Assembly (NCBI GenBank): GCA_017979445.1 | Contig: CM030719.1 | Location: forward strand, 22,723,292-22,787,291 | Length of the DNA stretch: 64,000 nt | From: Akebia trifoliata | Lineage: Eukaryota; Streptophyta; Magnoliopsida; Ranunculales; Lardizabalaceae | Reading direction: 5' to 3' | In this document: positions 11,030-22,665 of the stretch, in pieces | Position numbering within the stretch: position 1 is the first letter of the stretch | Layout of the letters: every line of letters starts with the position of its first letter | Notes under the pieces: model-generated | Database searches by the model: none | What the model saw: the letters and a program-made list of their open reading frames with translations, nothing else | Told to the model about the DNA's origin: nothing | Made by a program: the position numbers and the translations under genes

Positions 11030-11180
11030 TAAATTAATAGGTCACTTATTGCTAAATCTAGCAAATATGTTGCAAAGAAATTAGACATTGACTAATGCAC
11101 ATTGTTCCTAAGGAATAGGAAAGAGACATTGTGGCCTTTATAGAAGTCATATGTTAATTAGTCGTTTAATTTTACTAAAA
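11030..11180 (+). repeat. Relic of the MYB-CC intron repeat, copy 1
   Basis: Matches 25855-25975 and 27955-28075 (words GCAAATATGTT and AAAGAGACATTGTG). In those two copies this sequence directly follows a MYB-CC exon. Here the exon itself is absent. Confidence 0.6.
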
Positions 11181-11689
11181 ATTCAGTTATGGAGACTTGG
11201 GTTCTTTCAAGCCACAACAGACTCCAGAATTGTAATATTTGTGCTGCAAAACATTTCTTCTGAACTAGATGGTGGTGTGATCTAGCAAAAATGAAAAAAA
11301 AAAAAAAAAAAAAAATTCAAAATATTAAGCTACATGAATTTGTATTCTTGTGCCTTAGTTTGTGGCTCTACAAACCCTGCAACTTTGCCAATGTCCATTC
11401 CTTACAAATGCTTATGTTCTTAAAGTAAAAACTCAATTCTAAACACATAAATTTATCAGTCTCTCTGGCTATAGATTTCTAAGTTCCTTTAATATAGGTA
11501 TCGTTGTTGTATATATTGTTTCTCATTTTGAGATATGCTGCAAAATTTTGCGCAGAGATCATTATTAAGGACGGGGGATGATGGTTCCCCTCTTCTTTTC
11601 ATTTTCGATAGATGAGGGACTAAGTGTCTAACTTAAAAAATGACTCCATAGAATAAAATAGTTTAGAGAAAAGATAATAAAAAAAAAAA
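11181..11689. other. No gene; A-rich tract inside
   Basis: Intergenic AT-rich DNA with a poly(A) run at about 11293-11314. I see no coding or element signal. Confidence 0.4.
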
Positions 11690-11930
11690 TTAATGTGAGG
11701 TGTGTGCATGAAAAAAAGGTGTAAGCCTCAGTGTGAGGCGTATACCTTTGGGAATTTCTTGATCTTGGACATACATTTCATCTTCTTTTTTTCTTTCATT
11801 TCTTCTTTGCATCTCAAGGATATTTTTAGTGAGTCTCAGCTTAAGGTGAACCTCGAGGCGTAAGCCTTTAAAACAGTGATTTGGATTACAAGTGTGATGG
11901 CACCATCTAAAAACACGAATTTCTTTTTTG
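11690..11930. repeat. Host repeat on the left of the Athila insertion
   Basis: Contains GAGGCGTAAGCCTTTAAAAC and related GTGAGGTGTG words, and matches 26520-26766. The match continues to the right of the Athila element (22666-22750), so the element split one copy of this repeat. Confidence 0.65.
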
Positions 11931-11935
11931 GTGGT
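11931..11935. repeat. Target-site duplication GTGGT, left
   Basis: GTGGT directly before TGATAAGG of the 5' LTR; repeated at 22661-22665. Confidence 0.95.
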
Positions 11936-12178
11936 TGATAAGGTCCCAATTATTCGATTTTGGGACCGTAATTGCATTAAGATTACCATTGCATAAATGT
12001 TAGTTCCTTTAAATAATTGCAAAATTATTTTATTTATCCAAATTAATAAAGCTAATGATATATTAGTGTTAATTGTAGCGCACGTGGAAGCCAACAAATC
12101 GCGAAACAATTACGGTTACAATACACGAGTCGAAGGGAAGTTTCCAGAAAAATCTCGGTCGATTTGGGCGCCACGTCA

Positions 12179-12213
12179 CCGCGCCGCGGCTAGGCATGAC
12201 CGCGCCGCGGTCA
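12179..12213. other. CpG-rich doublet in Athila 5' LTR
   Basis: Two copies of CCGCGCCGCGG spaced by CTAGGCATGA in an otherwise AT-rich LTR. The 3' LTR has the same at 21633-21668. A related pair in inverted orientation lies in the leader at 13414-13458. Confidence 0.8.
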
Positions 12214-12335
12214 TTTCGAGGAATTTGGTTTCGAGATTTTTACAGAAGCTTCTAGAAGCTTCGGTGGTTGTAACTGAATGGGTAGTTCGAAGCAAATCAT
12301 CCGAGAAGTTGACCCGATTACCCGAATACAAATGT

Positions 12336-12343
12336 TATAAATT
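12336..12343 (+). promoter_or_regulatory. TATA box in Athila 5' LTR
   Basis: TATAAATT followed by a CT-rich stretch, the expected position for retrotransposon transcription start. The same site in the 3' LTR is 21791-21798. Confidence 0.6.
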
Positions 12344-13213
12344 GGGGGCTCTTCTCTTCTTCTCTTGTTCCATAAGTTTTGATTTTTTCTTCTTTTAATT
12401 TTCTGTAATTTTTCCTTTTGGTGAGATCTTGAGTGTAGTGAGAACATCAAGAGTAAGCCATTGGCTCTATTGTAACTTTTTTTTTGGAGATCCATTCAAG
12501 AAGGAATCAAGTTGCATCTTCATCTTCTTCTCCTATCTTCTCTTTTCTTTTATTATTTTCTACAACTATAACCCTTGCAATGAGTGGCTAGAATCTCCTT
12601 AGAGAGTTCAATAATGCCAGAGCAAGTCCATCCATTTAATGTAGTTTAAATTCATTATTTTTGCTTGTCTTGTTAATCATTCTATAAATTCTCCTTTGAT
12701 TAGATTCCTTAGCTTATGTTTATGATTCAAGCTTTGATAGCCATTACTTAGATAAGTTCAAGAATGGCTATGCTCTGTGAAGAATTGAAATATAGGTTAA
12801 GCAATCTTAATTAAATCAGTATTTCATGAATGATCCTTAGTTACATTCAATGATTAAACGGCTCCACTTTCCGATCCATGAGCAATGACTTGCTACATGG
12901 ATTGAGTTAGATTCAAATTTAATTTACATTATGGATGGTTTGTGAAGGCTACATTGAACTCTCTAATCTCCCTTTCTTTTATCTTCAACCTCTAGTTTCT
13001 GTTTTAAATAGAATTGCAAGTTTATTTCCATCTTATTTGTGCAACAAATCAGTTTTGTTTTTAAATCAATCTGTTTCAAAGCTTTGTTTTGGTTTCTAAT
13101 CGAATGAATATTTGAATCTTCGTTGTCCCTGTGGAACGAATTCGACTTACCCAAAGTCCATTTCTTAATCTTAATCTCTACATCTCTTTTGCAAGCTTTA
13201 CAATCGATCAAAA

Positions 13214-13232
13214 TGGCGCCGCTGCCGGGGAC
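13214..13232 (+). promoter_or_regulatory. Athila primer-binding site
   Basis: TGGCGCCGCTGCCGGGGAC, three bases after the 5' LTR. This is the TGGCGCC...GGGGA type used by Athila and Tat/Ogre elements for tRNA priming of minus-strand DNA. Confidence 0.85.
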
Positions 13233-14436
13233 AGCGAGTTGATTCATTTTTCAATTCGGAAAGTATCCGAAACAGTTTCCGAAACAGAACCGAATGTATT
13301 TTGCTTGAAACAGAAGCCAAACGAACAGAGAAAAAATTGAAAAAAATTTCATTACAATCCTCAGGATATCAGAAACTATTTCCAATTTGAAAAAACGATT
13401 TTCATCAAAATTTTACCGCGCCGCGGTTGTCCCTTGGTGCGCCGCGGTGACGTGGCAACATTTTCTGCTGATTTTTTCTGGACAAGTTTCTGACATCATG
13501 GACATTGTAATGGTCATATTGGTTTTTTTTTCTTAGTATTCTGATTTGAATAATTTTGTTCTGTTCAGGTGAAGGACTTGACGGAAGTCGACGGAAATTG
13601 ACGGAAGGCGACACGTGGAATTTTTATCCACTACATTGGTTCCATCACCAAGAAGATCAGCACTTTTCAATTCTCTGCATTTTATTTTTTTTTTAGAAAC
13701 CAACTTGTATTAGGAACTTGAACTTGTATTAATTTTTAATTTCATCCGAGAAGGCTCGGATTGTAATAGATTTAGGGACGGACGATAGTGGGACGAAACT
13801 ATCTCAGCCCTCGGGTTCGTACACCAAGTTTGGTGTTGGTGGCCCGAGTCGACTCAACTCGATCATCCCCCGTCTAGAACGGGAGGTAAATTTCGAAACA
13901 CTCACGCATCACTCACTAGTGAGTTTCTGTATTGCTTTTGAGTGACTAATCTGTACACATTGGATTGCATATAGTAACAAGGGCACCCTTACGAGGATGG
14001 CACCATAAGATAAGAATCGGAGTTCATTACCGATATCTTGCCCTTCTAGGAAAATCAAATTCACAGCAAATTAATTAATTAAAATTTGATTAGACTGGAC
14101 TCTAGGTTCCATCGAGCTCATTAAGCAAAGCTAATCAAAAGTTGCACCAATTGCACTTCTTGATCGTGAACAGTGCCTAGCGCAATCTTGCCCTGTAGTT
14201 CTACGTGAATTCAGGGGATAGACTACGTCTATTCAAGACGAGAGGTGATCTAAGAGTGCCCTTGCTCAGCATTGTGCGCCACCTCTCCTCTGGAGATTAA
14301 ACTGGCTGTTCCGATTTCAGAGATTTGGGTTGGAGGCTTTGATTAATCCTTTGAACCAGTTAGGAGCTGTCTAGTAATAGGCACCCAGTTCTCACGTGTG
14401 AATTTCTCCCTCCTATTGTGTGCAATTTGGTAGTGT
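13233..14436 (+). other. Athila 5' leader, noncoding
   Basis: About 1.2 kb between primer site and gag with no long frame. It contains an inverted version of the LTR CpG-rich doublet (13414-13458, next to GTGACGTGG) and a short repeated GGAAGTCGACGGAAATTGAC phrase near 13578. Confidence 0.7.
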
Positions 14437-16516
14437 ATGTTAGGTAGGAGATCGCAGAAAAATCCGATTGTATTTGATCCGGAGATCACAAGGTCTCACC
14501 CTCTACCTAAGGTTAGACGAGAAAACAACACCGTTCTCACTCCACCAGTCCCAGAAATGGATCCACATCCACTTCCACCCCATCACATCCATGAGGATCA
14601 ACGAACGCTCAATGAGTTGTTCGCACCTATTACTGCCAACCCTCCATCATGTATAATTCTACCAGCCGCTAACGTGGCACAATTTGAAATTCGGGCAGCC
14701 ACCATCAATATGCTGCCCAAATTCCACGGTTTCGAAAGCGAACAACCGTACAATCACCTCAATAAATTCTTGACCTTATGCCAAACATTCAAAAATGGTC
14801 ACCTCGACGATGAGAATGTCAAGCTTAGGTTATTTCCACTCTCTCTCGAAGACCATGCTGCGGCTTGGTTAAATTCCTTGTCTTCCAACTCTATCACTAC
14901 ATGGGATGAGTTGTCGAGAAAATTCATGGCCAAATTCTTCCCTATGGCGAAGACGGAACAATTCAAAAATGCCATTCGGAACTTCAAGGGAAGACCGGAT
15001 GAAGAATTCTCCCAGACTTGGGAAAGGTTCAATGACCTTCTTGTCAAATGTCCACATCATGGGATAGACAAAGCCCAATTAGTTAATTTCTTTTACCGAG
15101 GTCTCCCCACACAGCCCAGCGTATTCTTCTCGAGTCTATGCATCAGGGTAAATTCATGAATCAAACTCCTAATCAAGCTTATGAATTCTTAGTCGAATTG
15201 GCTGAGAATGCTCGAAATTGGAGCACAAACATAGGGGATTTCGATAGAGGAGATTTAGGAGTCAAGAAGCCGGGCATGTATGAGGTTAAGTCTGATCCTG
15301 AACTTAAGAGTGTCATGAATAGCCTTGTGAGTAGCTTACAAAGTCTCAATAAGAAGTTCGACGCTTTTAGTGTCAAATCCAATTTCCAGAAGCCACTCCA
15401 ATTCTACAAGTTGCCACAGAGACATTTTCATCATGTCAGCTGTGTGAGAATTTCAATCATTCTACAGAGAATTGTCCCACCTTGACTCTCTCGCAGTCAG
15501 AGCAAGCCAATGCTGTTGGAAATTACAGCACGTATAGGAAACCCACTCCTAACTCCTATAGTCAGACGTACCATCCCGATAATAGGTTTCACCCCAATTT
15601 CTCCTATCGACAAAGTGAACCTATCCAATCAGGAGGTCCTCCAGGGTTTCAGAAAAATTTCAATCGTCAAACTCATGCCAGTGCGAACCTATCTTTGGTT
15701 CCGCAGCCATCCTATTCTTCACCTCAAAATTCTGATCAACGGGCGATCGTTGTCGACCCTATGACCAATTACTCTCCTCCTGTTGCTCAACCAAACTCAG
15801 CATTGGAATCAATGATGGCTGAGATATTAAAGCAACAACAGCAACTCATACATCAACAAATCCAAACTACCCAGAGCCAGTCTCAGACCAACCAGGTCAC
15901 TGGCACAAGCAATCAAAAATTTAGAGGTTCAGATGGGTCAGTTAGCTTCATCCATAGGAGAGAAAAACAAAGGCCAGTTTCCTAGTCAAACTGTGCCTAA
16001 TCCAGCAGGAACTGTTCCAAGAGGACAGTATGAAATCAATAGTCAGGCAGGTCCCTCTAATTCTGTCCAAGCCGTCCACACCTTACGATCTGGCAAATTG
16101 GTGGACAATAAAGTTGAAATGCCTGAGGAGGTTCTATCCAAAGAAACAACCTCTAGTGCACCTTCCACAGAAAAAGAAGACCAGTCTAAGGAAACACCTC
16201 CTCCTCTCGAAAGTCGAGTGATCATTCCCAAAGCTCCGTTCCCTCATAGACTTCTAGACAACAAAAAGGGAAAACAATTGGAAGGAATTCTAGAAGTGTT
16301 CAAAAATGTTCAAATAAATATTCCCTTCCTTGACGCAATTCGTCAAATTCCCTCATATGCCAAGTTTCTCAAAGATCTCACCACAGTGAAGCGAAAAACT
16401 CCTGTGCCAAGAGAGGCTATGATGACAGCCCAGTCTTCCTGTCTGATTCAGCAGACAATTGTTCCTAAATTCAAGGACCCAGGCTGTCCTACAATTTCTG
16501 TGCACATTGGAGAACG
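14437..16516 (+). pseudogene. gag: Athila gag (frameshifted)
   Basis: Capsid/nucleocapsid region that packages element RNA. The gag core is in the first segment (14437-15159): RTLNELFAP, LRLFPLSLEDHAAAWLNSL, TTWDELSRKFMAKFFP and CPHHGIDKAQL. After a frame change the reading continues with MNQTPNQAYEFL (15138-about 15420). After another comes a CX2CX4HX4C zinc knuckle (CQLCENFNHSTENC, 15434-15475), then a Gln-rich part, and after a third the MGQLASSIGEKNKG linker with HTLRSGK. Each break is a one-base shift without nearby nonsense substitutions. The start is the ATG at 14437, the first in this frame. Confidence 0.88.
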
Positions 16517-17031
16517 ATGATTGAGAAATGTCTATTAGATCTTGGGGCTAGTGTGAATCTTCTTCCTTTCTCAGTCTACCAGCAATTAGGTTTAGGTGAA
16601 CTTAAACCTACGGATATCACTCTGAGTCTAGCAGATAGATCGGTGAAGATTCCCAAGGGAATAGTGGAGGATGTGATTATCAAGGTGAAGGATTTCTACT
16701 TTCCTGCTGACTTCGTAGTTCTTGACACTGAACCTGTCATTAACCCAAATTCTCATGTGCCAGTCATCTTAGGAAGACCTTTCTTAGCCACTTCCGATGC
16801 AGTCATCAAGTGTCGCAATGGTATCATGACCCTATCATTTGGGGACATGAAGGTCAAAATGAATGTCTTCCAAAATAAGTTTCAATCTACTGACATGGAT
16901 GATTTGGAAGAAGTCAACATGATCGACACCCTGGTCAGTAGCACTTTTGAGGAAGCGGAGAACAAGATCCGTTTGAAGAGTATTTTGGCCAATTCGGCCT
17001 TGAGTTCGATACTGAGAAATCCATCAGGGAG
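16517..17031 (+). pseudogene. Athila aspartic protease region
   Basis: Retropepsin that would cleave the polyprotein. The active site reads LLDLGASVNLLP (DLGAS, as usual in this lineage rather than DSGAS), with the flap-distal motif VPVILGRPFLAT about 80 residues later. It is separated from gag by a one-base shift at about 16515 and from RT by another at about 17031. Confidence 0.88.
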
Positions 17032-18188
17032 GTGAACTCTCTTCTTGAATCTGTCCCTATGATGGATTGGCAGCCAAAAATTCAGAGTCTGTCCTCTCTC
17101 TCGTCATCTCCAATAGTGGAAGAAATTCCAAAGCTCGAGTTAAAGCAATTGCCTGATACGCTGAAATACGCATTTTTGGGTAATGCTGAAACTTTTCCTG
17201 TCATTATCTCCCCTACTCTAGAAAAATCACAAGAAAATCGGTTACTTGACGTTCTGCGCGAAAATCGAGAAGCTATTGGGTGGACCATAGCTGATATCAA
17301 AGGCATCAGTCCTTCTGTGGTCATGCATCAAATTCATCTTGAGGAAAATTTCAAACCATCGAGAGAACCACAGAGGCGACTCAATCCGGTGTTACAAGAG
17401 GTCGTCCGAAAAGAAGTCATCAAACTTTTAGATGCGGGTATTATATACCCCATCTCGGATAGTAAATGGGTTAGTCCAGTTCAGGTTGTCCCTAAAAAGT
17501 CGGGTGTCACAGTTGTGACAAATCAGGATAATGAACTCATACCTACTCGAGTCCAAACCGGATGGAGAGTTTGTATAGACTACCGAAAACTAAACACGAT
17601 GACACGTAAGGATCACTTCCCTCTTCCATTCATCGATCAGATGCTTGAACGTTTAGCCGGTCATGCTTATTACTGTTTTCTTGACGGATATTCGGGATAC
17701 AACCAGATCCCAATAGCCCCAGAGACCAAGAAAAGACAACGTTTACCTGTCCATTTGGGACCTTCGCCTATCGACGTATGCCCTTTGGGCTATGTAATGC
17801 TCCTGCTACCTTTCAAAGGTGCATGTTGAGTATATTTTCTGATATGGTCGAAGACTTTCTTGAAGTCTTCATGGACGATTTTTCTGTATTTGGGTCGAGT
17901 TTTGATGACTGTTTGGATCATTTGAAGTTAGTTTTGAAAAGATGTCGAGAGAAGCACCTCGTGCTAAATTGGGAGAAGTGTCACTTCATGGTTACCTCTG
18001 GGATAGTTCTAGGGCACATTATTTCCCACAAAGGAATTGAGGTAGATAAAGCCAAAGTCGATCTCATCGCAAATCTCCCTCCACCTAGAACTGTGAAAGA
18101 AGTTCGTTCGTTCCTAGGGCACGCAGGGTTTTATAGAAGGTTCATCAAAGACTTCGGAAAAATTTCAAAACCCCTGTGTGATTGTTAG
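17032..18188 (+). pseudogene. Athila reverse transcriptase region
   Basis: Gypsy-type RT. Motifs in order: WVSPVQVVPKKSG, VCIDYRKLN, FLDGYSGYNQIPIAPE, MPFGLCNAPATFQ, the catalytic FMDDFSVFG, LGHIISHKGIEVD and FLGHAGFYRRFIKDF. The catalytic Asp pair is present. The frame changes once inside the domain, near 17724 (between the GYSGYNQ and MPFGLCN motifs), consistent with loss of a single base, and again at about 18183 just before RNase H. Confidence 0.92.
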
Positions 18189-18665
18189 CCAAAGACATTT
18201 CTTTCGAGTTTTCTACCGCTTGTTTATCCGCCTTTGAGAAGCTAAAAACTGAGTTGACCTCAGCACCTATTATCCAACCACCCAATTGGGATCTCCCATT
18301 TGAGGTGATGTGTGATGCATCCGATTACGCTATAGGTGCTGTATTGGGGCAACGAGTTGACAAACTCCCCCATGTCATCCAGTATGCCAGCAAGACGCTT
18401 AATGATGCCCAGCTCAATTATTCCACCACGGAAAAGGAACTACTAGCAGTAGTTTTTGCCTTAGATAAATTCCGTTCCTATCTTATAGGGTCCAAAGTAG
18501 TCATTTTCACTGACCACGCAGCGCTGAAATACCTTCTTGCCAAGAAGGATGCAAAAGCGAGGTTGATACGATGGATCCTTCTTCTTCAAGAGTTTGATCT
18601 CGAAATTCGAGACAAAAAGGGATGCGAGAATGTGGTTGCAGACCACCTATCTAGGCTAGTAGTTG
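18182..18665 (+). pseudogene. Athila RNase H region
   Basis: RNase H of the gypsy RT/RH unit. [15 protein letters not shown] carries the first Asp, [18 protein letters not shown] the Glu, [10 protein letters not shown] the next Asp, and DHLSRL the last. All four acidic positions are kept. It is in frame with the following integrase start. Confidence 0.9.
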
Positions 18666-18689
18666 AAACTCTCTCTGACTCTCTTCCGA

Positions 18690-19964
18690 TTTCTGAAAAT
18701 TTTCCTGACGAGCAAATCATGGCAGTTTCTATTTCTGACACACCTTGGTACGCTGACATTGTCAACTACCTGGTGACAGGTCAAACTCCCACCTCTTGGA
18801 GTAAACAAAATCGCCTGCGTTTCCTCGCCCAAGCCAAATGGTTCTTCTGGGATGATCCGTATTTATTTAAATACTGCCCAGACCAGATAATTCGTCGGTG
18901 TGTTGATGAGAGAGAACAAAGTGGTATTCTCGAGTTCTGCCACAATCATGCTTGTGGTGGGCATTTTGGAGGAAAGAAAACAGCAGCTAAAATCTTACAG
19001 TGTGGTTTTTATTGGCCCACAATCTTTCGTGACGCTCATCTCTTTGCTAAATCTTGTGATAGATGTCAACGTCTAGGAAAAATCAGTCGAAGAAATGAGA
19101 TGCCCCAACAACCAATTTTGATCATCGAAATCTTCGATGTTTGGGGCATTGACTTCATGGGTCCCTTCCCCATTTCACACGGATTCCAATACATTTTAGT
19201 CGCAGTCGACTACGTGTCAAAATGGGTTGAAGCCACAGCTTGTCGAACGAATGATCATAAGGTTGTTGTTCAATTTCTCAAAAACAGTGTTTGCCCGATT
19301 CGGTACCCCTCGTGCTATCATTAGTGATGGAGGGAAACATTTCTGTAACCGAGTTTTTGAAAGCTTGATGCGCAAATATTCAATCACTCATAAGGTAGCT
19401 ACTCCGTATCACCCACAAACCAGTGGGCAGGTCGAAATTTCTAATCGTGAGATCAAAACCATTCTTGAAAAAACCGTCAATCCGACTCGTAAAGATTGGT
19501 CCTTACGATTATCTGATGCCTTGTGGGCCTACAGAACAGCGTTCAAAACTCCAATAGGAATGTCCCCTTATCGGTTAATCTTTGGTAGAGCTTGTCATTT
19601 GCCAGTCGAACTTGAGCATCGAGCTTATTGGGCGATCAAACATTTAAATTTTGATCTAGCGAAGGCCGGCGAGCTTAGAAAACTCCAACTCACTGAGTTG
19701 GAAGAATTAAGGAATGATGCTTACGATAGCGCAAAACTTTACAAAGATCGAACGAAAATCTGGCATGATAAGCACATTCAGAGAAAATCTTTCCACGTAG
19801 GCCAGAAAGTGCTCTTGTATAACTCTCGCCTTCATTTATTTCCAGGGAAATTAAAGTCCCGTTGGACTGGACCATTTTTGATCCACAATATTCACCCTCA
19901 TGGAAACATCGAGGTACTCAATCCAGCCAATGGAAATATTTCCAAGTCAATGGCCAAAGGCTGA
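18690..19964 (+). pseudogene. Athila integrase region
   Basis: Integrase: an HHCC zinc-binding head ([13 protein letters not shown] ... CDRCQRL, 18940-19070), then the DDE core with the first Asp in [10 protein letters not shown], the second in SDGGKHFCN and the Glu in [17 protein letters not shown]. The C-terminal part includes [20 protein letters not shown] and WTGPF. A one-base shift near 19285 falls in a run of five A, and another near 19940 precedes the usual VNGQRLKPF ending, which reads on in a different frame to about 20030. All catalytic residues are retained. Confidence 0.92.
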
Positions 19965-20034
19965 AGCCATTTCAGACTCTCCCTCATTCATCAGAAAAAG
20001 ATTCATTTCTGAGTAATCCTGTGTACCAGGATTA

Positions 20035-21375
20035 GCTCCAGTTCCAGGTCTGGCTGAAGACATTAAACTTAGCGCTACTTCGGGAGGCAACCCTTGATTT
20101 CTGTACATATTTTGCATGACCATGTAGGATTTATTTTTCAATTCTTTTTGCATTTACTCACTTTCTTTCACGTGTACACCCTGTGTAGTGTGCTTTTCAC
20201 TTTTACACCTTGTGTGGAACACTTCTTTTGGTTGTACCTACAACTTTTGCAACGTAATGACATCCGCCTTCAGGTGTACTCTAAACCTCTACTCTTTAAT
20301 CATTGAGGACAATGTTAAATTTAGGTTTGGGGGTGTGGATAGCACATTTCAATTAAAAAAAAAATTTTTTTACATTGTTTTCGGTACATTTTTCAAAAAT
20401 ACCTTCATCAAAATGTTTATATGTACTGTCATCATACAAATTTTTAAAACTAGGCTCATGTCCAATTTGTTTATAAATTCTTATTCCTCAAAAACAAGAT
20501 ATTTTGAAAAACAAAATTCACGTCACTTCTGATTGTAGTGAAAAAGTTATTTTGGATTAAGAGTTGTCTTCTTCACTGTCTAGAATGAGAGGGAAAGCTT
20601 GAAAAATAATGAACTTTGACCTCCTTGTCCTTTGGTTGGCTGAATAGAAGAAAAACAGAACTGTAGTTGATATTTTTGGAGACAGCAACCATAGGATTAG
20701 ACTGGGTACCTTGAAAAGGGCTACCTGCTTTTTGAAAAAAAAAAAAAAAAAGAATATCAGAAAAATGATAAAGCGTGAAAAAGGTTGAAAAGAAAAGCAG
20801 AAAGATGTGAAGGTTAGAACTGAAAAAGTGCAAATTGTAAAAAGAGTCCAATGGGACCAAAATAGTTCAGTAGGGTGAAAGCCGTCAATGGTAAAAACGT
20901 GAGTACACTGGAATATCACAGATAAAGCCCCTTAGAGGTATTAAAGTGAACATCCATACTTCTCACAATCCCAGACAGGAGGCTCAGTTTCGAGTTAGAA
21001 TTTAGGCAGACCCATACATTTTAGTAGTTAAGAAGGGAAACCTTGTTCCGAAAAATTTATGTTACAATCAGAAAAATTTGTGCACACACTCAAGATATTT
21101 CTGAAAATGAGGAATAAAAAGAATTTTTACTCAAATAGACCTTTGACTGGATTCTGAAAATTGGTGTGATGGCATTATATACAATAATTTTGAAGTTGTT
21201 ATCTTTTAAAATGTTAGAATTTTGTGGGTATATTCACTGCAAACCCTCACGAGTCAAACTCGTCCACTAGGGGTAACCTAGGGGTTTAAGGGCTTACTGC
21301 ATAAGCTAAATGCAGTCGGGAACCTCACGAAAGAGGAGTTGTTTACATTTAAGTTTTGCTCGGGACTAGCAAAAT
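20035..21375 (+). other. Athila 3' noncoding region
   Basis: About 1.3 kb after integrase with no env-like frame. 20571-20950 is conserved with 58767-59110 next to the older Athila LTR (shared words include GTCCTTTGGTT and GAAAAGGGCTACCT), so the region is under constraint or was recently shared within the family. Confidence 0.75.
20323..20337 (+). promoter_or_regulatory. Second polypurine-type tract inside Athila
   Basis: AGGTTTGGGGGTGTG, identical to 15 bases across the 3' PPT/LTR junction at 21378-21392. It could act as an internal plus-strand primer or be a remnant of an internal duplication. Confidence 0.55.
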
Positions 21376-21390
21376 TGAGGTTTGGGGGTG
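21376..21390 (+). promoter_or_regulatory. Athila polypurine tract
   Basis: TTGAGGTTTGGGGGTG-type purine run ending exactly at the first base of the 3' LTR; the plus-strand DNA primer. Confidence 0.85.
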
Positions 21391-22660
21391 TGATAAGGTC
21401 CCAATTATTCGATTTTGGGACCGTAATTGCATTAAGATTACCATTGCATAAATGTTAGTTCCTTTAAATAATTGCAAAATTATTTTATTTATCCAAATTA
21501 ATAAAGCTAATGATATATTAGTGTTAATTGTAGCGCACGTGGAAGCCAACAAATCGCGAAACAATTACGGTTACAATACACGAGTCGAAGGGAAGTTTCC
21601 AGAAAAATCTCGGTCGATTTGGGCGCCACGTCACCGCGCCGCGGCTAGGCATGACCGCGCCGCGGTCATTTCGAGGAATTTGGTTTCGAGATTTTTACAG
21701 AAGCTTCTAGAAGCTTCGGTGGTTGTAACTGAATGGGTAGTTCGAAGCAAATCATCCGAAAAGTTGACCCGATTACCCGAATACAAATGTTATAAATTGG
21801 GGGCTCTTCTCTTCTTCTCTTGTTCCATAAGTTTTGATTTTTTCTTCTTTTAATTTTCTGTAATTTTTCCTTTTGGTGAGATCTTGAGTGTAGTGAGAAC
21901 ATCAAGAGTAAGCCATTGGCTCTATTGTAACTCTTTTGAGAGATCCATTCAAGAAGGAATCAAGTTGCATCTTCATCTTCTTCTCCCATCTTCTCTTTTC
22001 TTTTATTATTTTTCAATATAACCCTTGCAATGAGTGGCTAGAATCTCCTTAGAGAGTTCAATAATGCCAGAGCAAGTCCATCCATTTAATGTAGTTTAAA
22101 TTCATTATTTTTGCTTATCTTGTTAATCATTCTATAAATTCTCCTTTGATTAGATTCCTTAGCTTATGTTTATGATTCAAGCTTTGATAGCCATTACTTA
22201 GATAAGTTCAAGAATGGCTATGCTCTGTGAAGAATTGAAATATAGGTTAAGCAATCTTAATTAAATCAGTATTTCATGAATGATCCTTAGTTACATTCAA
22301 TGATTAAACGGCTCCACTTTCCGATCCATGAGCAATGACTTGCTACATGGATTGAGTTAGATTCAAATTTAATTTACATTATGGATGGTTTGTGAAGGCT
22401 ACATTGAACTCTCTAATCTCCCTTTCTTTTATCTTCAACCTCTAGTTTCTGTTTTAAATAGAATTGCAAGTTTATTTCCATCTTATTTGTGCAACAAATC
22501 AGTTTTGTTTTTAAATCAATCTGTTTCAAAGCTTTGTTTTGGTTTCTAATCGAATGAATATTTGAATCTTCGTTGTCCCTGTGGAACGAATTCGACTTAC
22601 CCAAAGTCCATTTCTTAATCTTAATCTCTGCATCTCTTTTGCAAGCTTTACAATCGATCA
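21391..22660 (+). repeat. Athila 3' LTR
   Basis: 1,270 bp, near-identical to the 5' LTR; ends ATCGATCA. Confidence 0.95.
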
Positions 22661-22665
22661 GTGGT
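22661..22665. repeat. Target-site duplication GTGGT, right
   Basis: Exact copy of 11931-11935. Confidence 0.95.

Larger units (their letters stand above)
11936..13210 (+). repeat. Athila 5' LTR
   Basis: 1,275 bp, TGATAAGG...ATCGATCA. It carries a TATA box at 12336 and a CpG-rich doublet at 12179-12213. Confidence 0.95.
11936..22660 (+). mobile_element. Complete Athila-type Ty3/gypsy retrotransposon
   Basis: 10,725-bp element with TG...CA LTRs, a 5-bp target duplication, a primer site, a gag-protease-RT-RNaseH-integrase order, and a polypurine tract. The gag motif set (RTLNELFAP, LRLFPLSLEDHAAAWLNSL, CPHHG) and PR-RT-RH-INT order fit the Athila lineage. No env-like ORF is visible between integrase and the 3' LTR. 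By eye the LTRs differ at about five isolated bases plus two short indel clusters, so insertion was recent. The polyprotein nevertheless changes frame about nine times. Confidence 0.93.

Noticed and set aside
11997..12398. 133-codon open frame in the Athila 5' LTR, identical in the 3' LTR (21452-21853)
   Set aside because: It reads through the LTR promoter and a poly-Phe tail, has no family features, and is identical only because the LTRs are copies.
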